Shown here piece after piece: positions 49,435 through 58,137 of a stretch of 64,000 bases of DNA; the first letter of the stretch is position 1, and each line of letters begins with the position of its first letter. The DNA is from a virus, in IMG/VR virus record IMGVR_UViG_3300036851_000272, positions 1-64,000 of that record. One strand, 5' to 3'. Both the position numbers and the translations under genes were made by a program. The notes beneath the pieces were generated by a model that was not told where the DNA came from, searched no databases, and was given only the letters and a program-made list of their open reading frames with translations.

Positions 49435-49743
49435 TCATAGGCCACTTTCAACCGTTGCATTTTCTGCAACAGTTGCCTCGGATGTGCCAGATTGTGGCTC
49501 CGCGGCTACCGGCGTGGTTTCCGTCGCGCCTCTTACGGATCGTGGTATCCTTCTCGGTATCTTCTTTGCACGCAGTGAATAGGGCTCTGGACCACTACCA
49601 TTGTTCCATCGAACGCATGGTTCAGTAGCGGCTAGCGTTACCCCTCGCTGCGCCCACAGATCGATTGCCGTTACTGCCTCGTCAAATGTAATGCCTCCCT
49701 CGCGATACGCGGTCAGGATGCCGACAGGTGACAGTCTTGTCAT
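49435..49743 (-). CDS. small protein with shared GIL-AYREG motif (102 aa)
   Basis: ATG 49743 overlaps the upstream stop (ATGA). MTRLSPVGILTAYREGGITF shares GIL(T/N)AYREG..F.EAV with the 275-aa zinc protein at 33145. The C-terminal half is low-complexity. Unknown. Confidence 0.6.
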   Translation of the reverse strand: MTRLSPVGILTAYREGGITFDEAVTAIDLWAQRGVTLAATEPCVRWNNGSGPEPYSLRAKKIPRRIPRSVRGATETTPVAAEPQSGTSEATVAENATVESGL

Positions 49744-49946
49744 ACCATTCCAGCCTTTGCTTCTATCGCAAGCACGGAAATTCGCCACGACTCACGGCCA
49801 GTGGCTACGGTGATCGAGGCGACCGGAAAGCCGTGGCTATCCATCAAGGCGCAATACCTTACCTGCCCGTCAGTGACGCAGCGTTGATAGCAGCGCCATG
49901 CCATCCAAATAAACTTTAGATCGTTAAGTAAGCCCAGCTTCGTCAC
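49740..49946 (-). CDS. small protein (68 aa)
   Basis: GTG 49946 overlaps the integrase B stop (GTGA) with GGGAGGAG upstream. Begins VTKLGLLNDLKFIWMAWRCY. Unknown. Confidence 0.6.
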   Translation of the reverse strand: MTKLGLLNDLKFIWMAWRCYQRCVTDGQVRYCALMDSHGFPVASITVATGRESWRISVLAIEAKAGMV

Positions 49947-51076
49947 TTCTTTCTCCTCCCGATCAAATCCGCCCAAGTCCCCGCCGCCTTGTCGTTATCG
50001 GACGGCAACGCATGCGCGTAGATCTTGAGCGTGGTGTACGGATCGCAGTGCCCCAGGCGCTCGCTGACAACAGGAATCGGCGTACCGTTCGCGATCAGCA
50101 AAGAGCCGTGCGAGTGTCGAAGTATATGGAGCCCGACATGCGGCAGCTTCAGCTTGCGCCCCAACTCCAGCACTACCTTACTCAGGTAGTTCGGTCCCAC
50201 GTAGCCGCCATCCGGTCGCGCGAAGATCAGATCCATCCGCTTGTAATCCGCACCGAACATCGCTGCCTGTTGCTCCTGCGTCTGCCGATGCATCCGCAGC
50301 ACTTCGATGGTCGCCGGATCCAGCTTGATCGGCTTCCGGTCGTCGTTGCCTTCCTTCGTGCTCTTCTCAGCGATGCCCTTCCCGGTTACCACGATGGCTC
50401 TGTGAATGCGGATCGTGCCAGCCATCCAATCGAGATCGGCCCATCGCAGAGCCAGCAGTTCACCGCGTCTGGCGCCGGTTGCTGCGGCTAGGCGAATCAC
50501 GGGCCCAAACCACCGGCCGTCTGCCGCCCGCATGTACTCGTTCACCTGATCCGGCTCGAGCGCGCCCTTCGCTGGTTTACGCACTTTCGGCAACTCGCAG
50601 CCAGCAGCCGGATTAAACGGAATCAGCTTCCGGCGAACCGCGACGGCGAGCGCGGCATGGATGCAGCCGTGGATGTTGTGGACCGTCTTCGCGCTCAGAT
50701 CGGATTCCTTGCGGGCCTCCAGGTACGCTTCCTCCAACGCAACCGCCGTGAGGTCGTAAAGCTTCGTGCTGCCGAGTCGCGAGGTCACGTGGCGCACGGC
50801 TCCCGAATAGGCCGCGAATGTAGTGGGCGACCGGTCCGGCTCAATCTTGTGCTTCAGCCACCACTCGATAAATTCGGCAAGCGTGGCGTCGCTGTTCTTC
50901 ACAGCTTGGTTTGCGCGGAGCCGGTTTACCTGCTGGTTCACCCAATCCTCGGCTTCGCGCTTCTTTGCGAACCCGGCTTGGCTCAGACGCTCGCGTTTCT
51001 TGCCGGGGAGTTCCACTTGCCCGCGCCAGCGCTTGCCGCCCCCCTTGAGTTTGTAGGCGAAAACGGTGCCTCTCAT
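49943..51076 (-). CDS. int: phage integrase B, tyrosine recombinase (377 aa)
   Basis: AP2-like arm-binding N-terminus (KRWRGQVELPGKKRERLSQA), core-binding domain (65-160) and catalytic residues R203/204 (GARRGEL), K241 (STKEGND), H317-x-x-R320 (HILRHSH), H343 (LGH) and Y353 (LKIYAHALP). Full length for a temperate phage integrase. Neighbours: coupled to the gene before, an excisionase-like gene 0.4 kb upstream and an attP-like element 0.5 kb downstream. Good candidate for lysogenic integration. Confidence 0.95.
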   Translation of the reverse strand: MRGTVFAYKLKGGGKRWRGQVELPGKKRERLSQAGFAKKREAEDWVNQQVNRLRANQAVKNSDATLAEFIEWWLKHKIEPDRSPTTFAAYSGAVRHVTSRLGSTKLYDLTAVALEEAYLEARKESDLSAKTVHNIHGCIHAALAVAVRRKLIPFNPAAGCELPKVRKPAKGALEPDQVNEYMRAADGRWFGPVIRLAAATGARRGELLALRWADLDWMAGTIRIHRAIVVTGKGIAEKSTKEGNDDRKPIKLDPATIEVLRMHRQTQEQQAAMFGADYKRMDLIFARPDGGYVGPNYLSKVVLELGRKLKLPHVGLHILRHSHGSLLIANGTPIPVVSERLGHCDPYTTLKIYAHALPSDNDKAAGTWADLIGRRKK

Positions 51077-51504
51077 GACCGCACCGCCTCTTTGGCTTTA
51101 GCTAGCGCCTGTATCAACGGAAGTTGGCGGATAGCCCAATCCGAGAAGTGATCATTGCTTGTGTTTCTGACAAGCATCCCAGCGTCGATCATTTTCAACA
51201 ACGTTTCGAGCGCTGTCAGAACCGCTGAGAACTCTGCCTTGATGTGACGGTAGGCCTGTCCGGGATACTCCCAGTCGCCGTAATTCGGACTCCGCGCCAC
51301 AATAATCTCATCCCAGAGCTTTTGGAGAGCATGGCCGCAGGCATCATTTGAAACAACCTCTGCGAGTTCATCGCACAGCTCTTTGCCGATCCGCTCCGCC
51401 CTCCGAGAGTCGAACACTTGTTCGTGCGGGAGCGGGTCCCAGCACATGCTGGCCGCACCGAGCGCCACGTGAATCTTCGATACGATGTCTTCGTTGAGCT
51501 TCAT
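51073..51504 (-). CDS. helical unknown protein (143 aa)
   Basis: ATG 51504 overlaps the excisionase-like stop (ATGA). Contains DACGHALQKLWDEIIVARSP and a helical end (QLPLIQALAKAKEAVRS). Sits between xis-like and int genes. Unknown. Confidence 0.6.
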   Translation of the reverse strand: MKLNEDIVSKIHVALGAASMCWDPLPHEQVFDSRRAERIGKELCDELAEVVSNDACGHALQKLWDEIIVARSPNYGDWEYPGQAYRHIKAEFSAVLTALETLLKMIDAGMLVRNTSNDHFSDWAIRQLPLIQALAKAKEAVRS

Positions 51505-51731
51505 GCGCGGTATGTTACCCCAGTTTCCGGGAAGGCTGCGACGGGTGTTGGCTTCCCCGGCTTTCCCGCGTTTGCCAGCCACGCCGCGATTGACGCTCGC
51601 GGGATGACGTAGCGCGTGCCCAGCTTGTAGCAGGGGATCGTGCCTGACCGCAGGCCCTCGTACGCGTGATGCTCGCTGACGCCGAGGAGGCCGGCGAGTT
51701 CGCGAACTGTGTAGGTTAAGCGTTGCTCCAT
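51501..51731 (-). CDS. excisionase-like HTH_17 protein B (76 aa)
   Basis: TVRELAGLLGVSEHHAYEGL then RSGTIPCYKLGTRYVIPRAS is a clear MerR/HTH_17 excisionase-type fold. ATG 51731 overlaps the upstream stop. It is near integrase B and probably partners with it. Confidence 0.75.
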   Translation of the reverse strand: MEQRLTYTVRELAGLLGVSEHHAYEGLRSGTIPCYKLGTRYVIPRASIAAWLANAGKPGKPTPVAAFPETGVTYRA

Positions 51732-52042
51732 CACTTCTCCGCTTTCTCTGTTTCCTTTATCCGCGCGGCGAAAAACTCGCTGGCTTCTGCTGGTGTCATC
51801 GCGTCCACCTGCTGCCAAAAAGCCACGTCTTCTAACGCTTCGGTTCTCAGCGCCACGACAGCGTCGAGATTAGATCCGTAGATGCATCGCAGGAGCCTCT
51901 TGCAGTCGGTAACTATGAATCTACCTTTGAGCACTTCCGGAACTTTCTTTTCCTGTATGAGCCGCAGTGATAGCATCGTGCTCTGGATAGCTTTGTCCAG
52001 CCATTCCGGCTGGTCGATTCTTACGTACACTTTTCTGCTCAC
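51731..52042 (-). CDS. small unknown protein (103 aa)
   Basis: GTG 52042 overlaps the upstream stop (GTGA). SRKVYVRIDQPEWLDKAIQS, then a helical end (ASEFFAARIKETEKAE). Unknown. Confidence 0.6.
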   Translation of the reverse strand: MSRKVYVRIDQPEWLDKAIQSTMLSLRLIQEKKVPEVLKGRFIVTDCKRLLRCIYGSNLDAVVALRTEALEDVAFWQQVDAMTPAEASEFFAARIKETEKAEK

Positions 52043-52236
52043 GGCTTCGCCCAATCCCGCACCACGTCATCCAGCGAAATGCCGGAGAACCTCGCGATGA
52101 GTAGCGCCTCGCGAAGCCGGTCTTCGGCCAAACGAAGTGCAAGATAGTAAGGGGACGCAAAATATTTCCCGTCTGCCTCCCAGGTTTCGGCAAGCTTCTG
52201 CAATTCGGCCAGCGTGATTGTGGTGGCTTCAGGCAC
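52039..52236 (-). CDS. small helical protein (65 aa)
   Basis: MPEATTITLAELQKLAETWE followed by ALRLAEDRLREALLIARFSG. Overlaps the next upstream gene by 8 bases. Unknown. Confidence 0.6.
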   Translation of the reverse strand: MPEATTITLAELQKLAETWEADGKYFASPYYLALRLAEDRLREALLIARFSGISLDDVVRDWAKP

Positions 52237-52441
52237 TTTGCGCCGCCTTCTTTGCCGGTCGCCCGCGCTTCGGCTTCTCTAATCGCGCTCGAAGCTCCTC
52301 GGCTTCATCGATCACGGCGCTCACGATACTCAGCGTGTCCATGTTGATGCCGCCTTCCACGAGCACCATGAGATCCGCGCGCTGGTCGGCATTCAAACTC
52401 ATCACGAATTTTGTCAACTGGCGTCTATTCTCGTTTGCCAT
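52229..52441 (-). CDS. small basic-tailed helical protein (70 aa)
   Basis: MANENRRQLTKFVMSLNADQ and a C-terminal RLEKPKRGRPAKKA with an AT-hook-like RGRP core, so DNA binding is plausible. Overlaps the nuclease gene by 17 bases. Confidence 0.6.
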   Translation of the reverse strand: MANENRRQLTKFVMSLNADQRADLMVLVEGGINMDTLSIVSAVIDEAEELRARLEKPKRGRPAKKAAQSA

Positions 52442-53504
52442 CTGTCTCCACCTTTCGGTCGTCCTGCTTCAGGCTCGGGGCTACTGAGCGCATTTCGATC
52501 ACTGGCCCTAGTCGCTTACGAACCTCGCGTTTCGCTTCGTCCCATGTGCATCCGTGATGCTCGCGGTACTGCTTCTCCAGTTCTCCGAATGTCACTCGGC
52601 AGGAGTCCGCATACTGTTGAGGCGTAATCCACTCTCCGAGCAGGTTGAATCCAGTCATCACGTCGGTGACGTGCGCCCTATCCGAATTCGGCTCCAGTAT
52701 CCAGCCGGGGATCTCTCCGCCATGTGAGATAATGGCTCGCGCCGCGTCGCGGATTCGCTTGATAGCGGGCTCCGCAAGCTTCGCGGCGGTCAGCAGTAGC
52801 GCCATCTTTTGAGGTACTGGCGCTATGTCCCTAGAGACCAATTCGATCATCACCTGGGACTCGGGGCACCGCTCGGTCCCGCTGGCCGGACAGAAGCGGC
52901 AGGCTTGCGGCGATGGCGTTCGCGGGGCGCCCATCGGCTCCGCCGCCTCGCGAATCGACACGATGTCCTTTATCGCCCGGTCGATGTCCTCTCGGGTATA
53001 CCGGCAAAGCGTTGGCTCATTCGAAACCCGAGGCTGAATGATCGCAACATAGATATCCTCGACGGTCGGCTTGATGCGACCGCTCAGAACAGCCAGCACT
53101 GCATAGGTGCGTATCTGGAGATTGCTCTCCGCGTCTTCCACGTCGCCCCGGCCAAACTTGTAGTCAACAGAGAGCGCCATCTTCTCGCTGGTTGCCAGGA
53201 AGTCGGTCTTTCCACTGACTCCGATACGCAGCGCCTTGTAGAAGACTTCCTTTTGCCGCAACACCTTGTCTTGGCCGAAAAGTCGCGTCATCAGCTTCTC
53301 GCGAATCTCGATAGCCCGGTTGACTGTTGAGATCTGTTCGCCGGTCAACACGTCTTCGTCCCACCGCTCAACCTCGCACGCCTTATGCAGCAAGGTCCCT
53401 TCGTCAGCCTCTGGCGAGGACTGGTACGGGATACCCTCGCACGCCCAGTGGCTGCCGCAGCAGAGCGCCGTTCTCTCCAGATTGGAAGCACGGATTAGAA
53501 TCAC
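52425..53504 (-). CDS. PD-(D/E)XK nuclease, DUF2800-like (359 aa)
   Basis: The typical DUF2800 opening (IRASNLERTALCCGSHWACEG, then SSPEADEGTLLHKACE), the nuclease core GKTDFLATSEKMALSVDYKF (D..(E/D)xK) and a Cys cluster CRFCPASGTERCP as in AddB/Cas4-like iron-sulfur nucleases. Coupled to recT, so likely the exonuclease partner for single-strand annealing recombination. Confidence 0.8.
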   Translation of the reverse strand: MILIRASNLERTALCCGSHWACEGIPYQSSPEADEGTLLHKACEVERWDEDVLTGEQISTVNRAIEIREKLMTRLFGQDKVLRQKEVFYKALRIGVSGKTDFLATSEKMALSVDYKFGRGDVEDAESNLQIRTYAVLAVLSGRIKPTVEDIYVAIIQPRVSNEPTLCRYTREDIDRAIKDIVSIREAAEPMGAPRTPSPQACRFCPASGTERCPESQVMIELVSRDIAPVPQKMALLLTAAKLAEPAIKRIRDAARAIISHGGEIPGWILEPNSDRAHVTDVMTGFNLLGEWITPQQYADSCRVTFGELEKQYREHHGCTWDEAKREVRKRLGPVIEMRSVAPSLKQDDRKVETDGKRE

Positions 53505-54487
53505 CGCTTCTTTCTCCCGTCCGATACCGCCGCGTTTGGCTCCGTGCCAAACAGCGTTCCGCCACTCGCGCCGCCACTCGCTGCCTGTCGCTCTACTTCT
53601 TGCCTCGCGGCCTCATCTCTGTCTGCTTTTGCCATCTCATCTTCAAGGCTCTGCGTCACCGGCTCGTCGGGCTCCTCGCCGGCCGCGATCAGTTCTCCTA
53701 CGAGATCTCCGCCCGAAGGACGGATGAAGAGCGGGCGGCTGACAACTGCCGCGGCTACCTCTTCAAGTTGGTCGTCGTCGCGCATCTCGGCATCCCGGAA
53801 TTCTGGCGAGAGATTCAGCATCTTCGAGTGGCGCCGGAAGGCTGTCTTCTTCGCCATCTCGTGATAGTCTGTGACCCATGGACCATTGTTCGCGGCTTTG
53901 CTGCGTTTTCGGATGGCGTCGATCTCCTCCTTGGACATCACGCAAGAGGTTTCGCCGCCCCCCACCATCCGAACGTGCGAATAAGCGGCATACATTGCAC
54001 CACGGGGTTTTTTGAAGTCAATCTTGTGCTTCTGCACCAGTCCGCGGTCATACTCGAACTCGTCGTTCTCGCAAACTACGTCGGCAAAAGGTGGCTGCGC
54101 AAGCTGTCCGCTCCGGTATGCCAGTTCCGCCAATCCCTTGTAATCGATGATGAGCTGGCATTCCATCTCGTCGTGCCACTTCCCAGAGGCATCTTTCCAG
54201 TTCCGCTTGAAGGGGATCAGGTGCGCCCTCCGCCCATCCGGCTCCAGTCCGTACATGGACAGGTCCATCAGGCACTTGAGCACCGAAGACGCGGTACACT
54301 CAGCGAGTTTCGGAGTGCGCGTCAAGGCCGCTATAGAGATACGCACGAAGCGGTCGGGGCTCATGTGTCGCGGAAGCGCCTGTGCGATGGCGACTTTGAA
54401 ATCGTCAGCGCCAAGTACCTCCTTGAGCGTTCGCAGTTTAGGCGGCGTCGCGGCCGCTGTTTGTTGTGTTTGTAATTCTGCTGCCAT
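53501..54487 (-). CDS. recT: RecT-type single-strand annealing protein (328 aa)
   Basis: TPKLAECTASSVLKCLMDLS, MYGLEPDGRRAHLIPFKRN and CQLIIDYKGLAELAYRSGQL are hallmark RecT motifs, followed by the acidic/disordered C-terminus usual in this family. Coupled to the nuclease gene (ATGA) as an annealing module with RusA further downstream. Confidence 0.9.
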   Translation of the reverse strand: MAAELQTQQTAAATPPKLRTLKEVLGADDFKVAIAQALPRHMSPDRFVRISIAALTRTPKLAECTASSVLKCLMDLSMYGLEPDGRRAHLIPFKRNWKDASGKWHDEMECQLIIDYKGLAELAYRSGQLAQPPFADVVCENDEFEYDRGLVQKHKIDFKKPRGAMYAAYSHVRMVGGGETSCVMSKEEIDAIRKRSKAANNGPWVTDYHEMAKKTAFRRHSKMLNLSPEFRDAEMRDDDQLEEVAAAVVSRPLFIRPSGGDLVGELIAAGEEPDEPVTQSLEDEMAKADRDEAARQEVERQAASGGASGGTLFGTEPNAAVSDGRKKR

Positions 54488-54689
54488 TTTTCCTCTTCCA
54501 ATTTCTGCGGAAATGATCCGCTATTCGCTGACTCCGCGCCAGCTTTTTCTTCAGCCACCCCGGCGACTCTGGTGGGTCCTCTTGCGCGCAATCCCCAAGG
54601 TGCGCCCACCGCTCGAAGTACGTCGCGTCGAACCGGATCGGACGATACTCGCCAACCTCATCGCGCTCGAAGCCGGGATGGTTGCTCAC
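54438..54689 (-). CDS. small basic protein (83 aa)
   Basis: Overlaps recT by 50 bases. MSNHPGFERDEVGEYRPIRF then WLKKKLARSQRIADHFRRNW, basic C-terminus. May help DNA binding; not recognised. Confidence 0.6.
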   Translation of the reverse strand: MSNHPGFERDEVGEYRPIRFDATYFERWAHLGDCAQEDPPESPGWLKKKLARSQRIADHFRRNWKRKNGSRITNTTNSGRDAA

Positions 54690-54922
54690 TGGAGTCTCCC
54701 ATGAGCCGCAGTTCCTAATATCTCGACAATGGTCTCAGCGTTAGCCTTGTCAAGAATCGCGGCAGCGGCCACCAAATGGCACGCGGCGGCAGGCCCAGAC
54801 TCCTCATCGTAAAGCTCAATAATTTCGTCTCCGATCGCCAGCAATAAATCTCCAATCGACACATCAAGCGTTTTGACGATCTCGCGGGCGCGTTGCTTGG
54901 CTACCGTCTCACGCGCCGTCAT
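54686..54922 (-). CDS. small helical protein (78 aa)
   Basis: MTARETVAKQRAREIVKTLD, then VSIGDLLLAIGDEIIELYDE. Coupled by ATGA. Unknown. Confidence 0.6.
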   Translation of the reverse strand: MTARETVAKQRAREIVKTLDVSIGDLLLAIGDEIIELYDEESGPAAACHLVAAAAILDKANAETIVEILGTAAHGRLQ

Positions 54923-55260
54923 CGCGACAACGCCAGTGTTCCGTCGGCCCGCTCTTCCTTTAGCCGCTTCGTCGCCTGCTTACTCCGCGGGCACCTCTCG
55001 CATAACAACCACGTCGGCACGTGCTTCCACTCGCCGGAGCGCCAGCACACCTCGTGCAACCCCAGGGACGCGTTGCATAGGACGCACTCGCGATAGGAGC
55101 ACCTGGGGCAGATCACCCGGGAGCAGCCAGCGCATCGAAGCCCCTGTAGTGTCGCTGGCGCGCAATCCGTGTCGCAGCCGATGCACAGCTCGGGCTTATG
55201 GGCGCGGATTATGCCGCGCCCTTCGCTGGCTTGGCGGGCGATCACGTCATCGCGAGTCAT
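54919..55260 (-). CDS. Cys-rich, B-box/RING-like protein (113 aa)
   Basis: CIGCDTDCAPATLQGLRCAGC then VICPRCSYRECVLCNASL and CERCPRSK: many CxxC pairs giving two or three zinc sites. Unknown function, coupled in the operon. Confidence 0.65.
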   Translation of the reverse strand: MTRDDVIARQASEGRGIIRAHKPELCIGCDTDCAPATLQGLRCAGCSRVICPRCSYRECVLCNASLGLHEVCWRSGEWKHVPTWLLCERCPRSKQATKRLKEERADGTLALSR

Positions 55261-55625
55261 GACTTCTCTCCGTTGAGCGCTTTAGCGATCCTCTCCGCGC
55301 GAAGCCGAAGCCTGTCCGCCACCATCCATTGGTGGCATTCTCGCAACGCCGCCCGCAAGCGCTCGGCATCCTCCCGCGCCTCAACCAGGTTCTCAATCAG
55401 CGCCTTGTAATCTCCCGAATTCAAAATGTGATAACTGCGGCCATTGAAGTTGATCACTACGGCTTTGCCGCTGTAGCCAATTTCCTTCAACACCGCATCC
55501 ACCTCAACCGCGGCTCGCGCCATCTCGATCAAATCCCGGACGGCATATGACGACGCGTCGATGCTGTCGGAACGCTCCAGGTAGAGCTTTTCGAGCCTGT
55601 CGAGTTCTGCGGGTGCTAGTATCAT
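55257..55625 (-). CDS. helical protein (122 aa)
   Basis: LDRLEKLYLERSDSIDASSY, then YHILNSGDYKALIENLVEAR and a charged coiled coil. Unknown. Confidence 0.6.
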   Translation of the reverse strand: MILAPAELDRLEKLYLERSDSIDASSYAVRDLIEMARAAVEVDAVLKEIGYSGKAVVINFNGRSYHILNSGDYKALIENLVEAREDAERLRAALRECHQWMVADRLRLRAERIAKALNGEKS

Positions 55626-55659
55626 TTACGTGCTTCTGATGCGTCGCGGGGAGTGAGGT

Positions 55660-56478
55660 TCATGGCTTTCCGATAAGAACCGCGCCACACGCTTCTTTGA
55701 TCTGCTCCATCACGGAATCGAACGCCCTTCGCTCCACTGCCGAATGCCGCCAGAGCGAGTACCACATCGAAAGCTTGCCGCTGGAGATGCGATACCGGAG
55801 ACGAGCCTCCACCTCGATGCGCTTCATTCCCTCAAAGACCGGGATCGCGATCGTGAACCGCTCTGGCACCTGCAAGGTTCCCCCGCCCGCCGTTGCGGCA
55901 GTGTCTTTCCTGTAGGCAAACCGCACGTCGCCGTTGTCGAGCCGCACAGCGCTGTCAAAGGCTGATGTCTCATTCGCCTCCAGCGTGCGCGCGACTTCGA
56001 GCATCGTGGCAACAGCAGGCTTGACGACATCCGGCGCGTTGTCTTCGATGAAGAGCGCCATCGCCGCTTGAGCCATTGGCTTGTCGTTAGACTCGGTCCA
56101 CGTCTGCCACTCTTCGGTGTGCTTCAGTTGAAGCGTGGCCGTGTGTGTTCCCCAGCGTGGAGCCTCTGGCTCGTGGTAGTCCAGCACCGCGAGAAACCGA
56201 TACGCGTCTCGGTCGCCGAAGATGCGGGATGCCGGATCGTGGAAGAGGTTCCAGTATTCGATCAGCGACGCCGGGTCCAGAAGGGTGACGGCTTGCTTCG
56301 TGCGGTGCGGACGCTCAGCGTAATCGTTGTAGATCAGATTGGCCAGCGAGCCGACGGTATAGTTGGGAGGGAGCACGACAAACGGGTGCGTTCCGTCCTC
56401 CACGGTTTCCGGTTGAGAGTTTGCTTTCGCGAGCGCTGCATGGTCTTTCAACGCCTGGGTGATATCGAGATCAGCCAT
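55660..56478 (-). CDS. DUF2303 family protein (272 aa)
   Basis: Matches the DUF2303 layout: HPFVVLPPNYTVGSLANLIY early, PHRTKQAVTLLDPASLIEYW, and a C-terminal VEARLRYRISSGKLSMWYSL. Phages often carry it beside recombination genes; the biochemical role is not known. Confidence 0.75.
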   Translation of the reverse strand: MADLDITQALKDHAALAKANSQPETVEDGTHPFVVLPPNYTVGSLANLIYNDYAERPHRTKQAVTLLDPASLIEYWNLFHDPASRIFGDRDAYRFLAVLDYHEPEAPRWGTHTATLQLKHTEEWQTWTESNDKPMAQAAMALFIEDNAPDVVKPAVATMLEVARTLEANETSAFDSAVRLDNGDVRFAYRKDTAATAGGGTLQVPERFTIAIPVFEGMKRIEVEARLRYRISSGKLSMWYSLWRHSAVERRAFDSVMEQIKEACGAVLIGKP

Positions 56479-56794
56479 TGGTTTTTACCTGCCTTCCTTC
56501 GTAGAGATCTTCCTGGCCGGGCGGGTTGCGGCAGAGTTCTCCTTCGTCGCTGACAAAGGCGAGACTCTTTCCCGGCTGGAGCGCGGGTTTCTTTACCTCG
56601 CAATTCCAGTCGAGCCCGACCATGATTACCTCACCTTTACTGTTGTATTTGTCTGGTGTCACCGTGACCTTCAGCGTCAAGGTGCCCTTTGCCTTCAAAT
56701 CGAGAATCGCGGTAAGCAGTTCGCGGTACCGCTCATCGAGCGTGTGAACTACTCCGCCGTCTTGCGCATCGGTCAACGCGTTTAGAAAGCTCAC
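56471..56794 (-). CDS. small unknown protein (107 aa)
   Basis: GTG start overlaps the upstream stop (GTGA). KGTLTLKVTVTPDKYNSKGE suggests beta structure; ends EGRQVKTNG. Frequently seen directly upstream of DUF2303 genes by layout, but I cannot name it. Confidence 0.6.
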   Translation of the reverse strand: MSFLNALTDAQDGGVVHTLDERYRELLTAILDLKAKGTLTLKVTVTPDKYNSKGEVIMVGLDWNCEVKKPALQPGKSLAFVSDEGELCRNPPGQEDLYEGRQVKTNG

Positions 56795-56916
56795 TTTGTT
56801 TCTCTTTTCAAATCTCCTGCCGCCAGTCCGACGCGTTCATTTCCCCGAAGCAATCCACGCCAACGTGCGACAAGCTTGCGGTCTCTCAAACATCTCTGCC
56901 GATCCAGAAACGTCAC
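56791..56916 (-). CDS. 41-aa basic protein
   Basis: GTG right after the upstream stop with AAGGGG before it; stop overlaps the next GTG (GTGA). Begins VTFLDRQRCLRDRKLVARWR. It fills the gap exactly between two genes. Unknown. Confidence 0.5.
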   Translation of the reverse strand: MTFLDRQRCLRDRKLVARWRGLLRGNERVGLAAGDLKRETK

Positions 56917-57354
56917 TCAACACCCCTTCATCACGAGCCCGAACGTCACCATCGTCACGAACGCGGCGTATGCCGCCGCCACCCACAGGCACCGACGAAG
57001 CCCATAGTTCAGCCGGTTCTCCCGGCACGCGGCTTTCAGTTGCGTCTGAAGCTCATCGTTCTGATCGCGCAACTCCTCGACCAAGCCCCGCTGGTACGCC
57101 ACCTCCATGCGGTCTCGCGCTGCCGCATCATTGGCCTTGCGGATGGCCGCTGCCACCACGTCAGCCGGTGGGCCCGCCATCTCCTCGACGAATTGCTGCC
57201 GCGCCGTGTTTACGCGGCGACAGACGATGCCTGCCGGTGACCAGCGTAGTTCCGTAGCATTGGGATACGCCAAGCGATCAGCCGCCAAGCGCTCGCATTC
57301 AAGGATGTCGGCTGGACCGAGCAATTCTTCAATTTTGAATTCCCGTTCTTTCAT
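56917..57354 (-). CDS. C-terminally membrane-anchored helical protein (145 aa)
   Basis: ATG 57354 overlaps the upstream stop (TGATG). Helical body with a coiled coil (85-115) and a C-terminal membrane segment (WVAAAYAAFVTMVTFGLVM). Unknown. Confidence 0.6.
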   Translation of the reverse strand: MKEREFKIEELLGPADILECERLAADRLAYPNATELRWSPAGIVCRRVNTARQQFVEEMAGPPADVVAAAIRKANDAAARDRMEVAYQRGLVEELRDQNDELQTQLKAACRENRLNYGLRRCLWVAAAYAAFVTMVTFGLVMKGC

Positions 57355-57680
57355 CACTTCACCTCCGCTAAAGATGCAGGGGCACCCGTGTGTGCAATGG
57401 CGCCCCTGCCACAAGGAGGAAGACTCGCGTCTTCGTTCGGTTCACAACCTCGATCGATCTTGTACATGAGGCGCAGCGCTACCAACTCGTTAGCCCGAAG
57501 CTTCAGAATGTCGCGCTTCGCATCGGCAATCCGATCCTGATACGCGGCGTCGGCAAGGAGCCGCACAGCAGCCAGGCGCTTCCCTCTGGGCGTGCGCAAA
57601 CTGATCCAGATCGCGGCGCGCCAGAGGAAAAAGCACACGGCGCTGGAATGGGCAAAGGTGGTGATGATGTCGAGCGTCAT
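57354..57680 (-). CDS. small membrane-associated protein (108 aa)
   Basis: ATG 57680 overlaps the upstream stop (ATGA). N-terminal hydrophobic segment TTFAHSSAVCFFLWRAAIWI, then a basic helix (YQDRIADAKRDILKLRANEL). Unknown. Confidence 0.55.
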   Translation of the reverse strand: MTLDIITTFAHSSAVCFFLWRAAIWISLRTPRGKRLAAVRLLADAAYQDRIADAKRDILKLRANELVALRLMYKIDRGCEPNEDASLPPCGRGAIAHTGAPASLAEVK

Positions 57681-57844
57681 TCGTAATCTTCCTCCTTCTC
57701 TGCACACTCTGAACACAGATCGGAGACCCCGCTGCCGTCACATTCGGTACAAGTTTCTAGGTCCTCTTCGGGATAGCTGTTAGTGGGCATCATGACTTGT
57801 CCCAACCCGCGACAAGCCCCGCATGAAACGCAAGTGCAACTCAT
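57677..57844 (-). CDS. DnaJ-like double zinc motif protein (55 aa)
   Basis: SCTCVSCGACRGLGQVMMPT then TCTECDGSGVSDLCSECAEK: CxxCxGxG-type repeats as in DnaJ zinc domains. ATG 57844 overlaps the upstream stop. Confidence 0.65.
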   Translation of the reverse strand: MSCTCVSCGACRGLGQVMMPTNSYPEEDLETCTECDGSGVSDLCSECAEKEEDYE

Positions 57845-58137
57845 GCAGCACCTCCCGTTTTGCGCCCGTTGTAGAGGCTCCAAATGAACGCGCGAAACGA
57901 ACGCTCTTGGTGGGCGATGGCTCGCATCAGTGCAAGCTTACGGCCCACCTCCCGCTTAAATGTGTCATCCACGCTGCATAGCGCTTTTGCAGCGCAGTAG
58001 GACTCCCACTGTCCTTGGTGGAATTCTTCGACGCACGCTCGCGTGCATCGCTTTGACAACGGCGCGTATCCCGGGCCGTGCTGAAACACGATGCGGTACC
58101 GCTCGCCCTCGAACTCGCCTTCCATTCGCCCGTTCAT
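57841..58137 (-). CDS. small basic protein (98 aa)
   Basis: RMEGEFEGERYRIVFQHGPG and a helical, basic C-terminus (AHQERSFRAFIWSLYNGRKT). Coupled. Unknown. Confidence 0.6.
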   Translation of the reverse strand: MNGRMEGEFEGERYRIVFQHGPGYAPLSKRCTRACVEEFHQGQWESYCAAKALCSVDDTFKREVGRKLALMRAIAHQERSFRAFIWSLYNGRKTGGAA

